This document shows, piece by piece, positions 15,302 through 22,702 of a DNA stretch of 64,000 nucleotides. The stretch's first letter is position 1, and the number at the start of each line of letters is the position of its first letter. The stretch is from positions 3,844,001 to 3,908,000 of the forward strand of contig NZ_CP100000.1 in NCBI RefSeq assembly GCF_024138165.1, in the 5' to 3' direction. Made by a program: the position numbers and the translations under genes. A model generated the notes under the pieces. It was given only the letters and a program-made list of their open reading frames with translations. It made no database searches and was not told the origin of the DNA. Source of the stretch: Halorussus vallis. Its GTDB lineage: Archaea > Halobacteriota > Halobacteria > Halobacteriales > Haladaptataceae.

Positions 15302-16705
15302 ATGCCACAATCTAACAGTGGCCCAACGCGACGCGACGTCGTAAAGGCAGCAGGCGCGACTGGCGCGGCGAGCATCGCTTCGCTCGCCGGATGTATCGGC
15401 GGCGGTGGCGACGGTAGTGGCGGCGGTGGCGGCGGTGATGGCGGCGGAGACGGCGGCGGAGGCGGTGGCGGCGGTTCGCAAGACTATCCGCCGCTCGGCA
15501 ACTTCCCGGTCGAGGGCGACACGGTAAAACTGGGGTTCAACGTCCCGCAGTCCGGCCCCTACTCCTCCGAGGGGAAGGACGAACTTCGAGCCTACAAGCT
15601 CGCGGTGAAACACCTCAACAACGGCGGCGGCTGGGTCGACAACTGGAGCGACCTCTCGGGCGACGGCGTGCTCGGCAAGAAGGTCGACTACGTGACCGGC
15701 GACACGGCGACCGACGCCGACACCGCTCGCCAGTCGGCCCGGCGGATGATAAACCGGGACAACGTGATGATGGTTTCCGGCGGGTCGTCGAGCGCGGTCG
15801 CCATCGCGGTCCAGGGGCTGTGCCAGAAGGAGAAGGTGCTGTTCATGGCGTGTCTCACCCACTCGAACGACACCACGGGTAAGGACTGCGCCCGGTACGG
15901 CTTCCGGGAGATGTTCAACGCGTACATGACCGGCCAGGCGCTCGCGCCGGTCGTCACCGAGGAATACGGGAACGACCTCAAGTTCTATCAGCTGTACGCC
16001 GACTACAGTTGGGGCAAGACCCAGCAGGCCTCGATGAAGAAGTTCTTCGAGGAGGCGGGCTGGTCGGAGATCGACAGCGTCCCGACGCCTCTCGGCACGA
16101 AGGACTTCCAGTCGTACCTCTCGGAGGCCGAAAGCTCCGGCGCGGAGGCCATCTTCCTCAACCACTACGGCCTCGACGGCGCGAACTCGCTCAGTCAGGC
16201 CATCGAGATGGGACTGGACAAGAAGATGGAGATCGTGATGCCGCTGTACAACCGACCGATGGCCCAGGCCGCCGGTGGCGCCATCGAGGGCATCTACGGC
16301 ACCGTGGCGTGGGACGCCCAGATCGACAACGGACCGTCGAACTCGTTCGCGAAGGCGTTCGGAGACGAGTACAACGGCCGCGTCCCGTCCGGACCGGCCC
16401 AGTTGGCGTACGCCCAGACGCTCCAGTACGCCGCGGCGGCCGAGCGCGCCGGGACGTTCTACCCGCCCGAGGTCATCAAACAACTGGAAGGTCGGAAGTA
16501 CAACAACCTCGGCATGGGCGAGGAGACGATGCGCAAGTGCGACCACCAGGCCCAGCGCGCGGTCCCGGTCGTGAAGGGACTGCCGGGGTCCAAGCAGGGT
16601 TCGGGGAGGTTCTTCGAACTGGTCAACCTCACCTCCAAGGACAAACTCGGCTACAAGTGCGGCGAGGGACCGGCGGCGGAGTGCGAACTCGGTTCGTACG
16701 AATAG
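15302..16705 (+). CDS. ABC substrate-binding lipoprotein (Liv/amide type)
   Basis: 467 residues from ATG 15302; an upstream alternative at 15287 would lie too close to the promoter. Tat motif TRRDVVKAAG, then lipobox LAGC (cysteine near residue 36) followed by a long Gly/Asp/Ser linker of about 28 residues before PPLGNFPVEG. The mature domain parallels the preceding gene almost residue for residue, including KAGT/ERAGTFYPPEVIKQLEG and CDHQAQRAVPVVKGLP. It has its own promoter. The glycine linker and lipid anchor suggest a membrane-tethered receptor for the LivHMGF complex downstream; the ligand (branched-chain amino acid, urea or amide) is not evident. Confidence 0.9.
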   Translation: MPQSNSGPTRRDVVKAAGATGAASIASLAGCIGGGGDGSGGGGGGDGGGDGGGGGGGGSQDYPPLGNFPVEGDTVKLGFNVPQSGPYSSEGKDELRAYKLAVKHLNNGGGWVDNWSDLSGDGVLGKKVDYVTGDTATDADTARQSARRMINRDNVMMVSGGSSSAVAIAVQGLCQKEKVLFMACLTHSNDTTGKDCARYGFREMFNAYMTGQALAPVVTEEYGNDLKFYQLYADYSWGKTQQASMKKFFEEAGWSEIDSVPTPLGTKDFQSYLSEAESSGAEAIFLNHYGLDGANSLSQAIEMGLDKKMEIVMPLYNRPMAQAAGGAIEGIYGTVAWDAQIDNGPSNSFAKAFGDEYNGRVPSGPAQLAYAQTLQYAAAAERAGTFYPPEVIKQLEGRKYNNLGMGEETMRKCDHQAQRAVPVVKGLPGSKQGSGRFFELVNLTSKDKLGYKCGEGPAAECELGSYE

Positions 16706-16731
16706 GTCCCCGGCGCAGTTATTCACTAACG

Positions 16732-16740
16732 TTTATAATC
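16732..16740 (+). promoter_or_regulatory. TATA-like box of the liv permease operon
   Basis: TTTATAATC is centred 24 bp before ATG 16760, not before the livH GTG at 16825. This implies that a leaderless transcript begins with the 22-codon ORF. Confidence 0.6.
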
Positions 16741-16759
16741 GATAGAGGATACCAACCAC

Positions 16760-16828
16760 ATGGTAGAATTTCGCATGGACAGTAGTAGTCACGAAGAACG
16801 GAGACAACGCTCGAGGGGACAGACGTGA
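16760..16828 (+). CDS. 22-residue leader ORF overlapping livH
   Basis: ATG 16760 lies at leaderless distance from a TATA-like box, and the ORF ends in a TGA that overlaps the livH GTG (GTGA). The peptide is hydrophilic (MVEFRMDSSSHEERRQRSRG, then QT). Its position predicts that ribosomes load at the 5' end, translate it and re-initiate on livH. It has no Leu/Ile/Val codon run of an attenuator type, so coupling is more likely than amino-acid sensing. Being short, it could also be non-functional. Confidence 0.5.
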   Translation: MVEFRMDSSSHEERRQRSRGQT

Positions 16829-17760
16829 GTCTCGTTTCCGAAGTAGCTACGGTGCTGATAAACGGGCTCCAGCAGGGAGCCATCTACGTGCTGGTCGCCA
16901 TCGGACTGTCGATCATCCTCGGGACGCTGAAGTTCGTCAACTTCGCCCACGGGGCGCTGTATCTGGTAGGCACGTACGCCGGCCTCTTCATCACGCTCAA
17001 CGTCCAGTTGACGGGCGGGAAACTGATGGACTGGGGCTACAGCGAACTCGGACTCGGGTGGGGCTTTCTGCCCGCACTCGTGCTCGTCCCGATTATCGTA
17101 TTCGTCGTCGGCGTCCTGATGGAACGATTCGTGGCCAGACCGTTCTACGACAGGCCCGACACCGACCAGATTCTGTTGACGTTCGGACTGGCCATCGTCG
17201 TCCAGGAACTGTTCAAAATCCTGTTCGGCGGTCAGAGCTACAACTTCGCGCGCCCGGCGTGGGCCAGCGGGCCGGTGTCGCTGCCGCTCATCGGTAGCTT
17301 CCCGCAATGGCGCCTCTACGTGCTCGGCATCACCGCGGCGCTGGTCATCGGCGTCTACTTGCTCATCGAGTACACCGACTTCGGCCTCGTGGTGCGCGCG
17401 GGCACTCGCGACGCCGAGATGGTCCAACTGCTCGGCATCAAGATCACCCGGCCGTACCTCATGGTGTTCGGCGTCGGCGCGGCGCTCGCGGGCGTCGCGG
17501 GCGTCGTCGGCGGCCCGCTGTACGCGGTCAATCCCAACATCGGCACCGAGGTGCTGGTGCCGGCGTTCCTCGTCGTCGTCATCGGCGGGGTCGGCTCCAT
17601 CACCGGCGCGGTGCTCGGGGGCATCCTCATCGGCGAGACGCTGGCCATCCTGGTCGCGGTCGCGCCCCAGTGGTCGCAGGTCGGCATCTACGTGCTAGCG
17701 GCCGTCGTGCTGCTCGTGCGGCCCCAGGGACTGCTCGGCGTCGAGGAGGTGACGCCGTGA
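16825..17760 (+). CDS. livH: Branched-chain amino acid/amide ABC transporter permease LivH
   Basis: 311 residues, eight or so membrane helices. LivH-type signatures: INGLQQGAIYVLVAIGLSII, LKFVNFAHGALYLVGTY near residue 33-50, and the cytoplasmic coupling loop LLGIKITRPYLMVFGVGAAL. GTG start overlaps the leader ORF stop. Forms the membrane channel with LivM and is powered by LivG/LivF. Overlaps the following livM gene by four bases, so the four transporter genes are coupled. Confidence 0.92.
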   Translation: MSLVSEVATVLINGLQQGAIYVLVAIGLSIILGTLKFVNFAHGALYLVGTYAGLFITLNVQLTGGKLMDWGYSELGLGWGFLPALVLVPIIVFVVGVLMERFVARPFYDRPDTDQILLTFGLAIVVQELFKILFGGQSYNFARPAWASGPVSLPLIGSFPQWRLYVLGITAALVIGVYLLIEYTDFGLVVRAGTRDAEMVQLLGIKITRPYLMVFGVGAALAGVAGVVGGPLYAVNPNIGTEVLVPAFLVVVIGGVGSITGAVLGGILIGETLAILVAVAPQWSQVGIYVLAAVVLLVRPQGLLGVEEVTP

Positions 17761-18953
17761 CGGACGAAGGAACCGAGCGCGCCGACGCGCCCGCCGACGC
17801 CACCGACGACGGGACCGTCGTCGGGGCGGCCGAGCGCGAACTGTTCGACTGGCAGTCGCTCAAGGAGAGCGAACTGTTCGTCGTCGCCGCGACCACACTG
17901 TTCGTCGCGGTGTTCCCGTGGCTGTTCGCCGACGCGCCAGTCATCAGCGGCTTCTTCAACGGCTACCGGGACCTCGCGACGCTGATGCTCATCTGGGGCA
18001 TCTTCGCGATGGGGTTCAACCTCCTGCTGGGCTACACCGGCCTGCTGTCGTTCGGCCACGCGGCCTTCTGGGGCGGGGCGGCCTACGCCGCGGGCATCTT
18101 CAGCCACACGGTCTCCTCGAGTCCGATACTCATCATCGTCGCCGGGACGCTGTTCGCGGCCGTGCTGGCGTGGGTGCTCGGATTCATCTCGCTCCGCCGC
18201 GGCGGTATCTACTTCTCCATCCTCACGCTCGCGTTTGGCCAGATGGCCTACTACCTCGCGCTGTCGCCACTCTCGCAGTACACCAACGGCGAGAACGGCT
18301 ACACCAGCGTCGAGATCGGCCAACTGCTGGGCACGTTCTACCTCCGGTACCCGGTGCCGGGTCTGGAGTGGCTGCTGGGGACGTGGAAGTACGTGCTGGT
18401 CGGGACGGTGACCGTGCTGTCGGTCGCCGCCGCCTACCGCATCCTCCACTCGCCCTACGGGATGGTGTTCCGCGCCATCCGCCAGAACGAACAGCGCGCG
18501 GAGTTCGTCGGACTCAACGTCTGGCGCTACAAGCTGATGGCGTTCATCATCTCCGGGTCGTTCGCGGGAATCGCCGGGAGCCTGTTCACCATCCACGGCG
18601 CGTACGTCCCGCTCCAGTCGCTGTACTGGACGACCAGCGGCGAGGTCGTCATCATGGCGGTGCTGGGCGGCGTCGGGTCGCTGTTCGGCCCCATCGTCGG
18701 CGCGGGCGTCTACCTCTACGTCGAGAACATCATCAGCGGCGTCCAGAAGCTCACCGTGCCGTTCACGGGGCCCGCCGAGTGGCTCACGCTGGTTCAAGAG
18801 CCCGTGGTCCTGCTGGAGGGCTTCGGCGCGTACTGGCACCTCATCCTCGGACTCGTGTTCGTGCTGGTCATCGCGCTGTTCCCGCGTGGCATCTGGGGGC
18901 TGTTCGAAGACCTCGGCGCTTCGCTGCGCCGCCTCTCGGGAGGTGACCGGTAG
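17757..18953 (+). CDS. livM: Branched-chain amino acid/amide ABC transporter permease LivM
   Basis: 398 residues from GTG 17757 (GTGA overlap with livH). An acidic cytoplasmic N-terminus of about 45 residues precedes the membrane part, an addition common in haloarchaeal LivM. Family motifs: FNLLLGYTGLLSFGHAAFWG, SLRRGGIYFSILTLAFGQMA and the coupling region FRAIRQNEQRAEFVGLNVWR. The reading frame is open far upstream inside livH but only the part after GTG 17757 has membrane-protein character. Ends directly against livG. Confidence 0.92.
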   Translation: MTDEGTERADAPADATDDGTVVGAAERELFDWQSLKESELFVVAATTLFVAVFPWLFADAPVISGFFNGYRDLATLMLIWGIFAMGFNLLLGYTGLLSFGHAAFWGGAAYAAGIFSHTVSSSPILIIVAGTLFAAVLAWVLGFISLRRGGIYFSILTLAFGQMAYYLALSPLSQYTNGENGYTSVEIGQLLGTFYLRYPVPGLEWLLGTWKYVLVGTVTVLSVAAAYRILHSPYGMVFRAIRQNEQRAEFVGLNVWRYKLMAFIISGSFAGIAGSLFTIHGAYVPLQSLYWTTSGEVVIMAVLGGVGSLFGPIVGAGVYLYVENIISGVQKLTVPFTGPAEWLTLVQEPVVLLEGFGAYWHLILGLVFVLVIALFPRGIWGLFEDLGASLRRLSGGDR

Positions 18954-19712
18954 ATGGCGCTGCTCGAAACCGACGGCCTCACCAAGTCGTTCGGTGGCCT
19001 CACGGCGGTCGACGACGTGACCCTCGGCATCGAGGAGGGCGAGAGCGTCAGCGTCATCGGCCCCAACGGCGCGGGCAAGTCGACGCTCATCAACCTCATC
19101 ACCCGGATGCTCGACGTCACCGACGGCGACATCCGGTTCAAGGGCGACTCCATCGTCCGGGCGGAACCCCACGAGGTCGTCCAGAAGGGCGTGAGCCGGT
19201 CGTTCCAGACCGCCTCCATCTTCCCGGAGCTGACCGTCGAGGAGAACGCCCAGATCGCGGCGCTGGCCGCCGAGAAGGGTTCGTTCAGGTTCGACTTCCT
19301 GCGCCACCGCAACAAGTACGGCGAGGTCGACGCGCTGGCCACCGAGATGCTCGACGCGGTCGGACTGCTCGGCCAGCGGAGCGTCACCGCCACCGACCTG
19401 CCCTACGGCGACAAGCGCAGGCTCGAAATCGGCATCGCGCTCGCGAGCGAACCCGACCTCCTGCTGATGGACGAACCCACCGCGGGGATGTCGCCCGAGG
19501 AGACGGCCGCCACGGTCGAACTCGTCGAGGAAGTCAAGGAGGAACTCGGCCTGACCATCATGCTGGTCGAACACGACATGGAGATCGTGTTCAACGTCTC
19601 GGACCGCATCGTCGTGCTCAACCGCGGGAGCGTCATCGCGGAGGGCACGCCCGAGGAGGTCCGGGGCGACCCCGACGTCCAGGAGGCGTACCTCGGAGGT
19701 GTCGAGGTGTGA
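18954..19712 (+). CDS. livG: Branched-chain amino acid/amide ABC transporter ATPase LivG
   Basis: 252 residues. Walker A GPNGAGKST near residue 37, signature region LPYGDKRRLEIGIALASEPD (LivG has the modified YGDKR form), Walker B LLLMDEPTAGMSPEE, switch VEHDM. The insertion ITRMLDVTDGDIRFKGDSIV and the long spacer AAEKGSFRFDFLRHRNKYGE are typical of LivG. ATG follows the livM stop without a gap, and the gene overlaps livF by four bases. Confidence 0.93.
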   Translation: MALLETDGLTKSFGGLTAVDDVTLGIEEGESVSVIGPNGAGKSTLINLITRMLDVTDGDIRFKGDSIVRAEPHEVVQKGVSRSFQTASIFPELTVEENAQIAALAAEKGSFRFDFLRHRNKYGEVDALATEMLDAVGLLGQRSVTATDLPYGDKRRLEIGIALASEPDLLLMDEPTAGMSPEETAATVELVEEVKEELGLTIMLVEHDMEIVFNVSDRIVVLNRGSVIAEGTPEEVRGDPDVQEAYLGGVEV

Positions 19713-20455
19713 GCCTGCTGGAACTCTCCGCGGTCGACTCCTACTACGGCCAGAGCCACATCCTCCGGGACGTGACGATGAGCGTCGAGGAGGGCGAGAT
19801 TTGCTCGCTACTCGGCCGGAACGGCGCGGGAAAGACCACGACGTTGCGGTCCATCTCGGGGGCGCGACCCCCGGAGGTCCGTGACGGCAGCGTCACGTTC
19901 AAGGGCGAAAACATCACCGACCTCGCCCCCGAGGACATCTCCTCGCGGGGAATCTCGCTCGTCCCCGAGGAACGGCGGGTCTTCCCGAACCTCACGGTCG
20001 CGGAGAACCTCCACCTCGCGGAGGTGACCAACAACAAGTCCAACACCGTCGGCCGTCAGATTCCCGAGATAAAACACGCGGGCATGACGACCGCCGACGT
20101 CTACGAGGAGTTCCCGCGCCTCGACGAGCGCCGGGACCAGCAGGCCGGCACGCTGTCGGGCGGCGAACAGCAGATGCTCGCCATCGCGCGGGCGCTCAAG
20201 CAGAGCACCGACTTGCTGTTGCTCGACGAACCGTACGAGGGGCTGGCGCCCCAGATCATCGCGGACGTCGAGGACGCCATCGAGCGCATCAGCGAGTCTG
20301 GCACCACCATCCTGCTGGTCGAGCAGAACGCGGTCGCCGCGATGGACATCGCCGACCGCTGTTACGTCATCGACCAGGGGAGCATCGTCTTCGAAGGCGC
20401 CGCGGAGGAACTACGCGAAGATGGAGAAACCAGGGAACGATACCTCGGCGTCTGA
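19709..20455 (+). CDS. livF: Branched-chain amino acid/amide ABC transporter ATPase LivF
   Basis: 248 residues from GTG overlapping livG. Walker A GRNGAGKTTTLRSISG (residues about 36-51), signature LSGGEQQMLAIARAL, Walker B LLLLDEPYEGLAPQI, switch VEQNAVAAM, all in the LivF form. It pairs with LivG on the cytoplasmic side of the transporter. Its 3' end overlaps the next gene by 35 bases in another frame. Confidence 0.93.
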   Translation: MSLLELSAVDSYYGQSHILRDVTMSVEEGEICSLLGRNGAGKTTTLRSISGARPPEVRDGSVTFKGENITDLAPEDISSRGISLVPEERRVFPNLTVAENLHLAEVTNNKSNTVGRQIPEIKHAGMTTADVYEEFPRLDERRDQQAGTLSGGEQQMLAIARALKQSTDLLLLDEPYEGLAPQIIADVEDAIERISESGTTILLVEQNAVAAMDIADRCYVIDQGSIVFEGAAEELREDGETRERYLGV

Positions 20456-21158
20456 GGCCCCGGAGGAGGGGTCGCCGTCGCCGACCGACGACGCAACCGA
20501 CCCCGACCCGGACGCGCTGTTCGACCGACTGGTCGCGGAGGGCGTCCTCCGTGAGGACGACAACGGCGTGACCACGACCCAGGAGTTCGACGACGACCAC
20601 GCGGTGTACTACGACTCGTACGTCGGCGTCGGCGACGAGGAGTTCCACCGGTCGGTCGCCGAGACGTTCGGCCTGCCGGACGCCGACGCGGCCGCCGCCG
20701 TGGTCGCCGAGCAGGGAATCGAGCGCACCGACCTCGCGCGCTACCTCGCGCTCCGCTCCCACCTCCCCGACGACGTGTCGGCCGCCGACCTCGGCGTGAT
20801 GGACGGGATGGTCGCCGAGGTCACCCCCGACACGCCGGTGCCCGACTCGGTGCCGGACGTGACTGACGACCCCGCGTCGTTCGTCGCCGAGCACGACCGG
20901 GCGGTCGTGACCGTCTGGAAGCGCTTCTGCGAACCGTGCGAGCGGATGGCCGCCGAGTTGCCCGACGCGATGGCGGCCGCTCCCGAAGCGATGGCGTTCG
21001 CCGGCATCGACGGCGAAGTCGCGACGGAGTTCTGCGCGGCCCACGAGGTCGACGCCGCGCCGGCGTTCGTCGCCTTCGAGGCGGGCGAGCGCCGCGACAC
21101 CGTCACCGGCCGCGCGGTCGAGGACCTCCGCGAGACGCTCGAACGGTTCTACGACTGA
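20421..21158 (+). CDS. Thioredoxin-fold protein with acidic N-terminal domain
   Basis: 245 residues. The last 100 residues form a thioredoxin fold with redox motif WKRFCEPCERM (CEPC) near residue 170 and a cis-proline-type AAPAFVAFEAGE. The first 140 residues are very acidic and match no domain I can name. The gene starts inside the end of livF, so it is probably co-transcribed with the transporter genes; a thiol-redox or chaperone role is inferred but no direct link to transport is known. Confidence 0.78.
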   Translation: MEKPGNDTSASEAPEEGSPSPTDDATDPDPDALFDRLVAEGVLREDDNGVTTTQEFDDDHAVYYDSYVGVGDEEFHRSVAETFGLPDADAAAAVVAEQGIERTDLARYLALRSHLPDDVSAADLGVMDGMVAEVTPDTPVPDSVPDVTDDPASFVAEHDRAVVTVWKRFCEPCERMAAELPDAMAAAPEAMAFAGIDGEVATEFCAAHEVDAAPAFVAFEAGERRDTVTGRAVEDLRETLERFYD

Positions 21159-21255
21159 CCCCGCCGCTTCTTCTCGGTCTTCCGTCGTTCAGCGGTCGCG
21201 TCGTCTCCGGAGGCCCAACCGGTAGCGTATTTCGAAACCGTCGAGATTCGACCGT

Positions 21256-21450
21256 ATGACGACGACCGAGGAGGCCATCCTCGTAGAACTGTTCGCGCTC
21301 CTGCTGGTGGCGTTCGCCGGGGTCGACGAACTGACCGGCACGTACGTTCTCGCCGACTAGGACGTCATCGGGACCACGGAGTTCTGGCTGGTGGCCGGTT
21401 TCCTGGTCGGCGGCTACGGTTTCGTCGCCGGACTGCGTTCGGAGGCGTAG
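21256..21450 (+). pseudogene. Small membrane protein interrupted by an in-frame TAG
   Basis: From ATG 21256 the frame encodes 34 residues, one hydrophobic helix and an acidic turn (MTTTEEAILVELFALLLVAF through TYVLAD), then TAG at 21358-21360, then 29 more coherent residues (DVIGTTEFWLVAGFLVGGYG and on) to a second TAG. Both halves look like one two-helix protein. The intact version probably had a sense codon, such as TAC, at the first TAG. Amber decoding is an alternative, but haloarchaea generally lack pyrrolysine genes. Confidence 0.55.
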
Positions 21451-21537
21451 CCAGCGCTCGCCGGGAGCGCGGTCGAAGAATCGGACGGGCCGGTGGGGCG
21501 CCGACGCCGTCGGCGCCCACCGGCGGACGGGTTCGGA

Positions 21538-21942
21538 CTACTCGACGCCTTCCAGTCCGCCGGTCACCAGCACCGGGCGGTCGGCCTGGAGGATGACGGA
21601 CTGGGACGTGCTGCCGAAGATGGCCTTGCCCGCGGGCGACCGGCGTCGCCCGCCGACGCAGATGAGGTCGGCGTCCTCGTCCTGGGCGAAGTCGAGGACG
21701 ACGGCCGCGGGTTCGCCGCTGCGCTCCTCGATGGTGGTTTCGACGCCCGCGGATTCGAGCACCTCGCCGGCGCGCTTGACCGACGCGATCTGGGCGGCCG
21801 ACGCGCCGCCGGGGTTGTCGGTGAACACGTGTAGGAGCGTCGCCCGCACTTCGTCGGCGGCGTGCGGGAGATCGGCGACGTCCTCGGCCTGTCTCCGTGC
21901 GCGCTCTTCGTCTTCGTCCACGGCCACGACGACGTGGTACAT
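21538..21942 (-). CDS. Universal stress protein (UspA family)
   Basis: 134 residues, a single Usp domain. Starts MYHVVVAVDEDEERARRQAE with the first beta strand, and the ATP-binding pattern of the family appears as VGGRRRSPAGKAIFGSTSQS (G-2x-G-9x-G-S/T type) near residues 97-116. Likely a cytoplasmic nucleotide-binding dimer with an unspecified stress role. It stands alone between two short genes. Confidence 0.88.
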   Translation of the reverse strand: MYHVVVAVDEDEERARRQAEDVADLPHAADEVRATLLHVFTDNPGGASAAQIASVKRAGEVLESAGVETTIEERSGEPAAVVLDFAQDEDADLICVGGRRRSPAGKAIFGSTSQSVILQADRPVLVTGGLEGVE

Positions 21943-21985
21943 GCTCGGACCTACGAAGGTGACCGCCTTAGCTATTCCCCCGAAT

Positions 21986-22306
21986 TCAGCCCTCTCGGCG
22001 CGAGTCGTGTGCGTCGGCGGCGTCGGCCCGTTGGGAGACGAAGGCGACCAGCGCCAGGGGGACGCCCAGAATCAGTCCGACCGTCACCATCCCGTACACC
22101 GCGAGGCCGAGCGGCGTGGGCTGGAGTTCGATGAAACCGAGGAGCGGAACCGACGTGAGGTCGTCCGGACCGGCGACGCCGAGCGCGACGCCGGCGGCTC
22201 CCGCGAACGCCACGAAGAAGGCGTAGAGACCCACGACGAACGAACGACCGCGGAACGTCTCGGACACGTTCGACGGTTGGGCCACCGGAAGGATTAGCCT
22301 TTTCAT
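21986..22306 (-). CDS. Small three-helix membrane protein, haloarchaeal conserved type
   Basis: 106 residues from ATG 22306. Three hydrophobic segments (about 22-45, 50-63 and 66-92) and a charged C-terminus ADAHDSRREG. No functional motif. It is divergent from a 28-residue membrane peptide gene only 22 bp away, so the two may share a promoter region. Proteins of this shape often sit near respiratory genes in haloarchaea; the cytochrome oxidase gene lies 0.4 kb to the right. Confidence 0.65.
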   Translation of the reverse strand: MKRLILPVAQPSNVSETFRGRSFVVGLYAFFVAFAGAAGVALGVAGPDDLTSVPLLGFIELQPTPLGLAVYGMVTVGLILGVPLALVAFVSQRADAADAHDSRREG

Positions 22307-22328
22307 CCGGTCGGTCCGTAGGTCGGGT

Positions 22329-22415
22329 ATGTCCGAAAAAGACATGCTGGCGTACCTCCTGGGGGGTATCGCGTTGCTCATGTTCTCGATGGGTATCATC
22401 CTCGCGGTGACGTAG
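22329..22415 (+). CDS. 28-residue single-helix membrane peptide
   Basis: ATG 22329 to TAG 22415 encodes MSEKDMLAYLLGGIALLMFS followed by MGIILAVT: a short charged N-terminus and one membrane helix. Such very small hydrophobic proteins are conserved near haloarchaeal oxidase genes and may be assembly or accessory subunits; that role is inference. The rest of the gap to 22703 (about 287 bp) holds only a strong hairpin. Confidence 0.5.
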   Translation: MSEKDMLAYLLGGIALLMFSMGIILAVT

Positions 22416-22623
22416 AGGCCGCCCGCGCGGACGTCCGGACCCCGAGTCGGCCCGCGAGCGAGTCCCCGAGCAGGCCGAGTGCATCGCGAGCGGTTTCCCG
22501 AAGCCAGAAACCGACGGGGTCGCGGTGGCCACGTCGACCCCCCTTCCCCGACGAGGTTCACCGCACGTACTTCGCGCGCGACACTCCACTCGTCCCGTCC
22601 TTTCGTCTCGGCAGGCAGTGGGC

Positions 22624-22662
22624 GCCGCCGGCCACGTCGACGGCTTCGACGTGGCCGGCGGC
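22624..22662. terminator. Hairpin downstream of coxA
   Basis: Perfect 17-bp stem (GCCGCCGGCCACGTCGA and complement) with a five-base loop. It lies about 40 bp after the coxA stop; T-rich bases on the coxA transcript lie between stop and hairpin rather than after it. It could serve both flanking strands. Confidence 0.45.
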
Positions 22663-22702
22663 TCTCCGGCGAAAATACGAGAAAACGAAAACCGGCCGCG
22701 TG

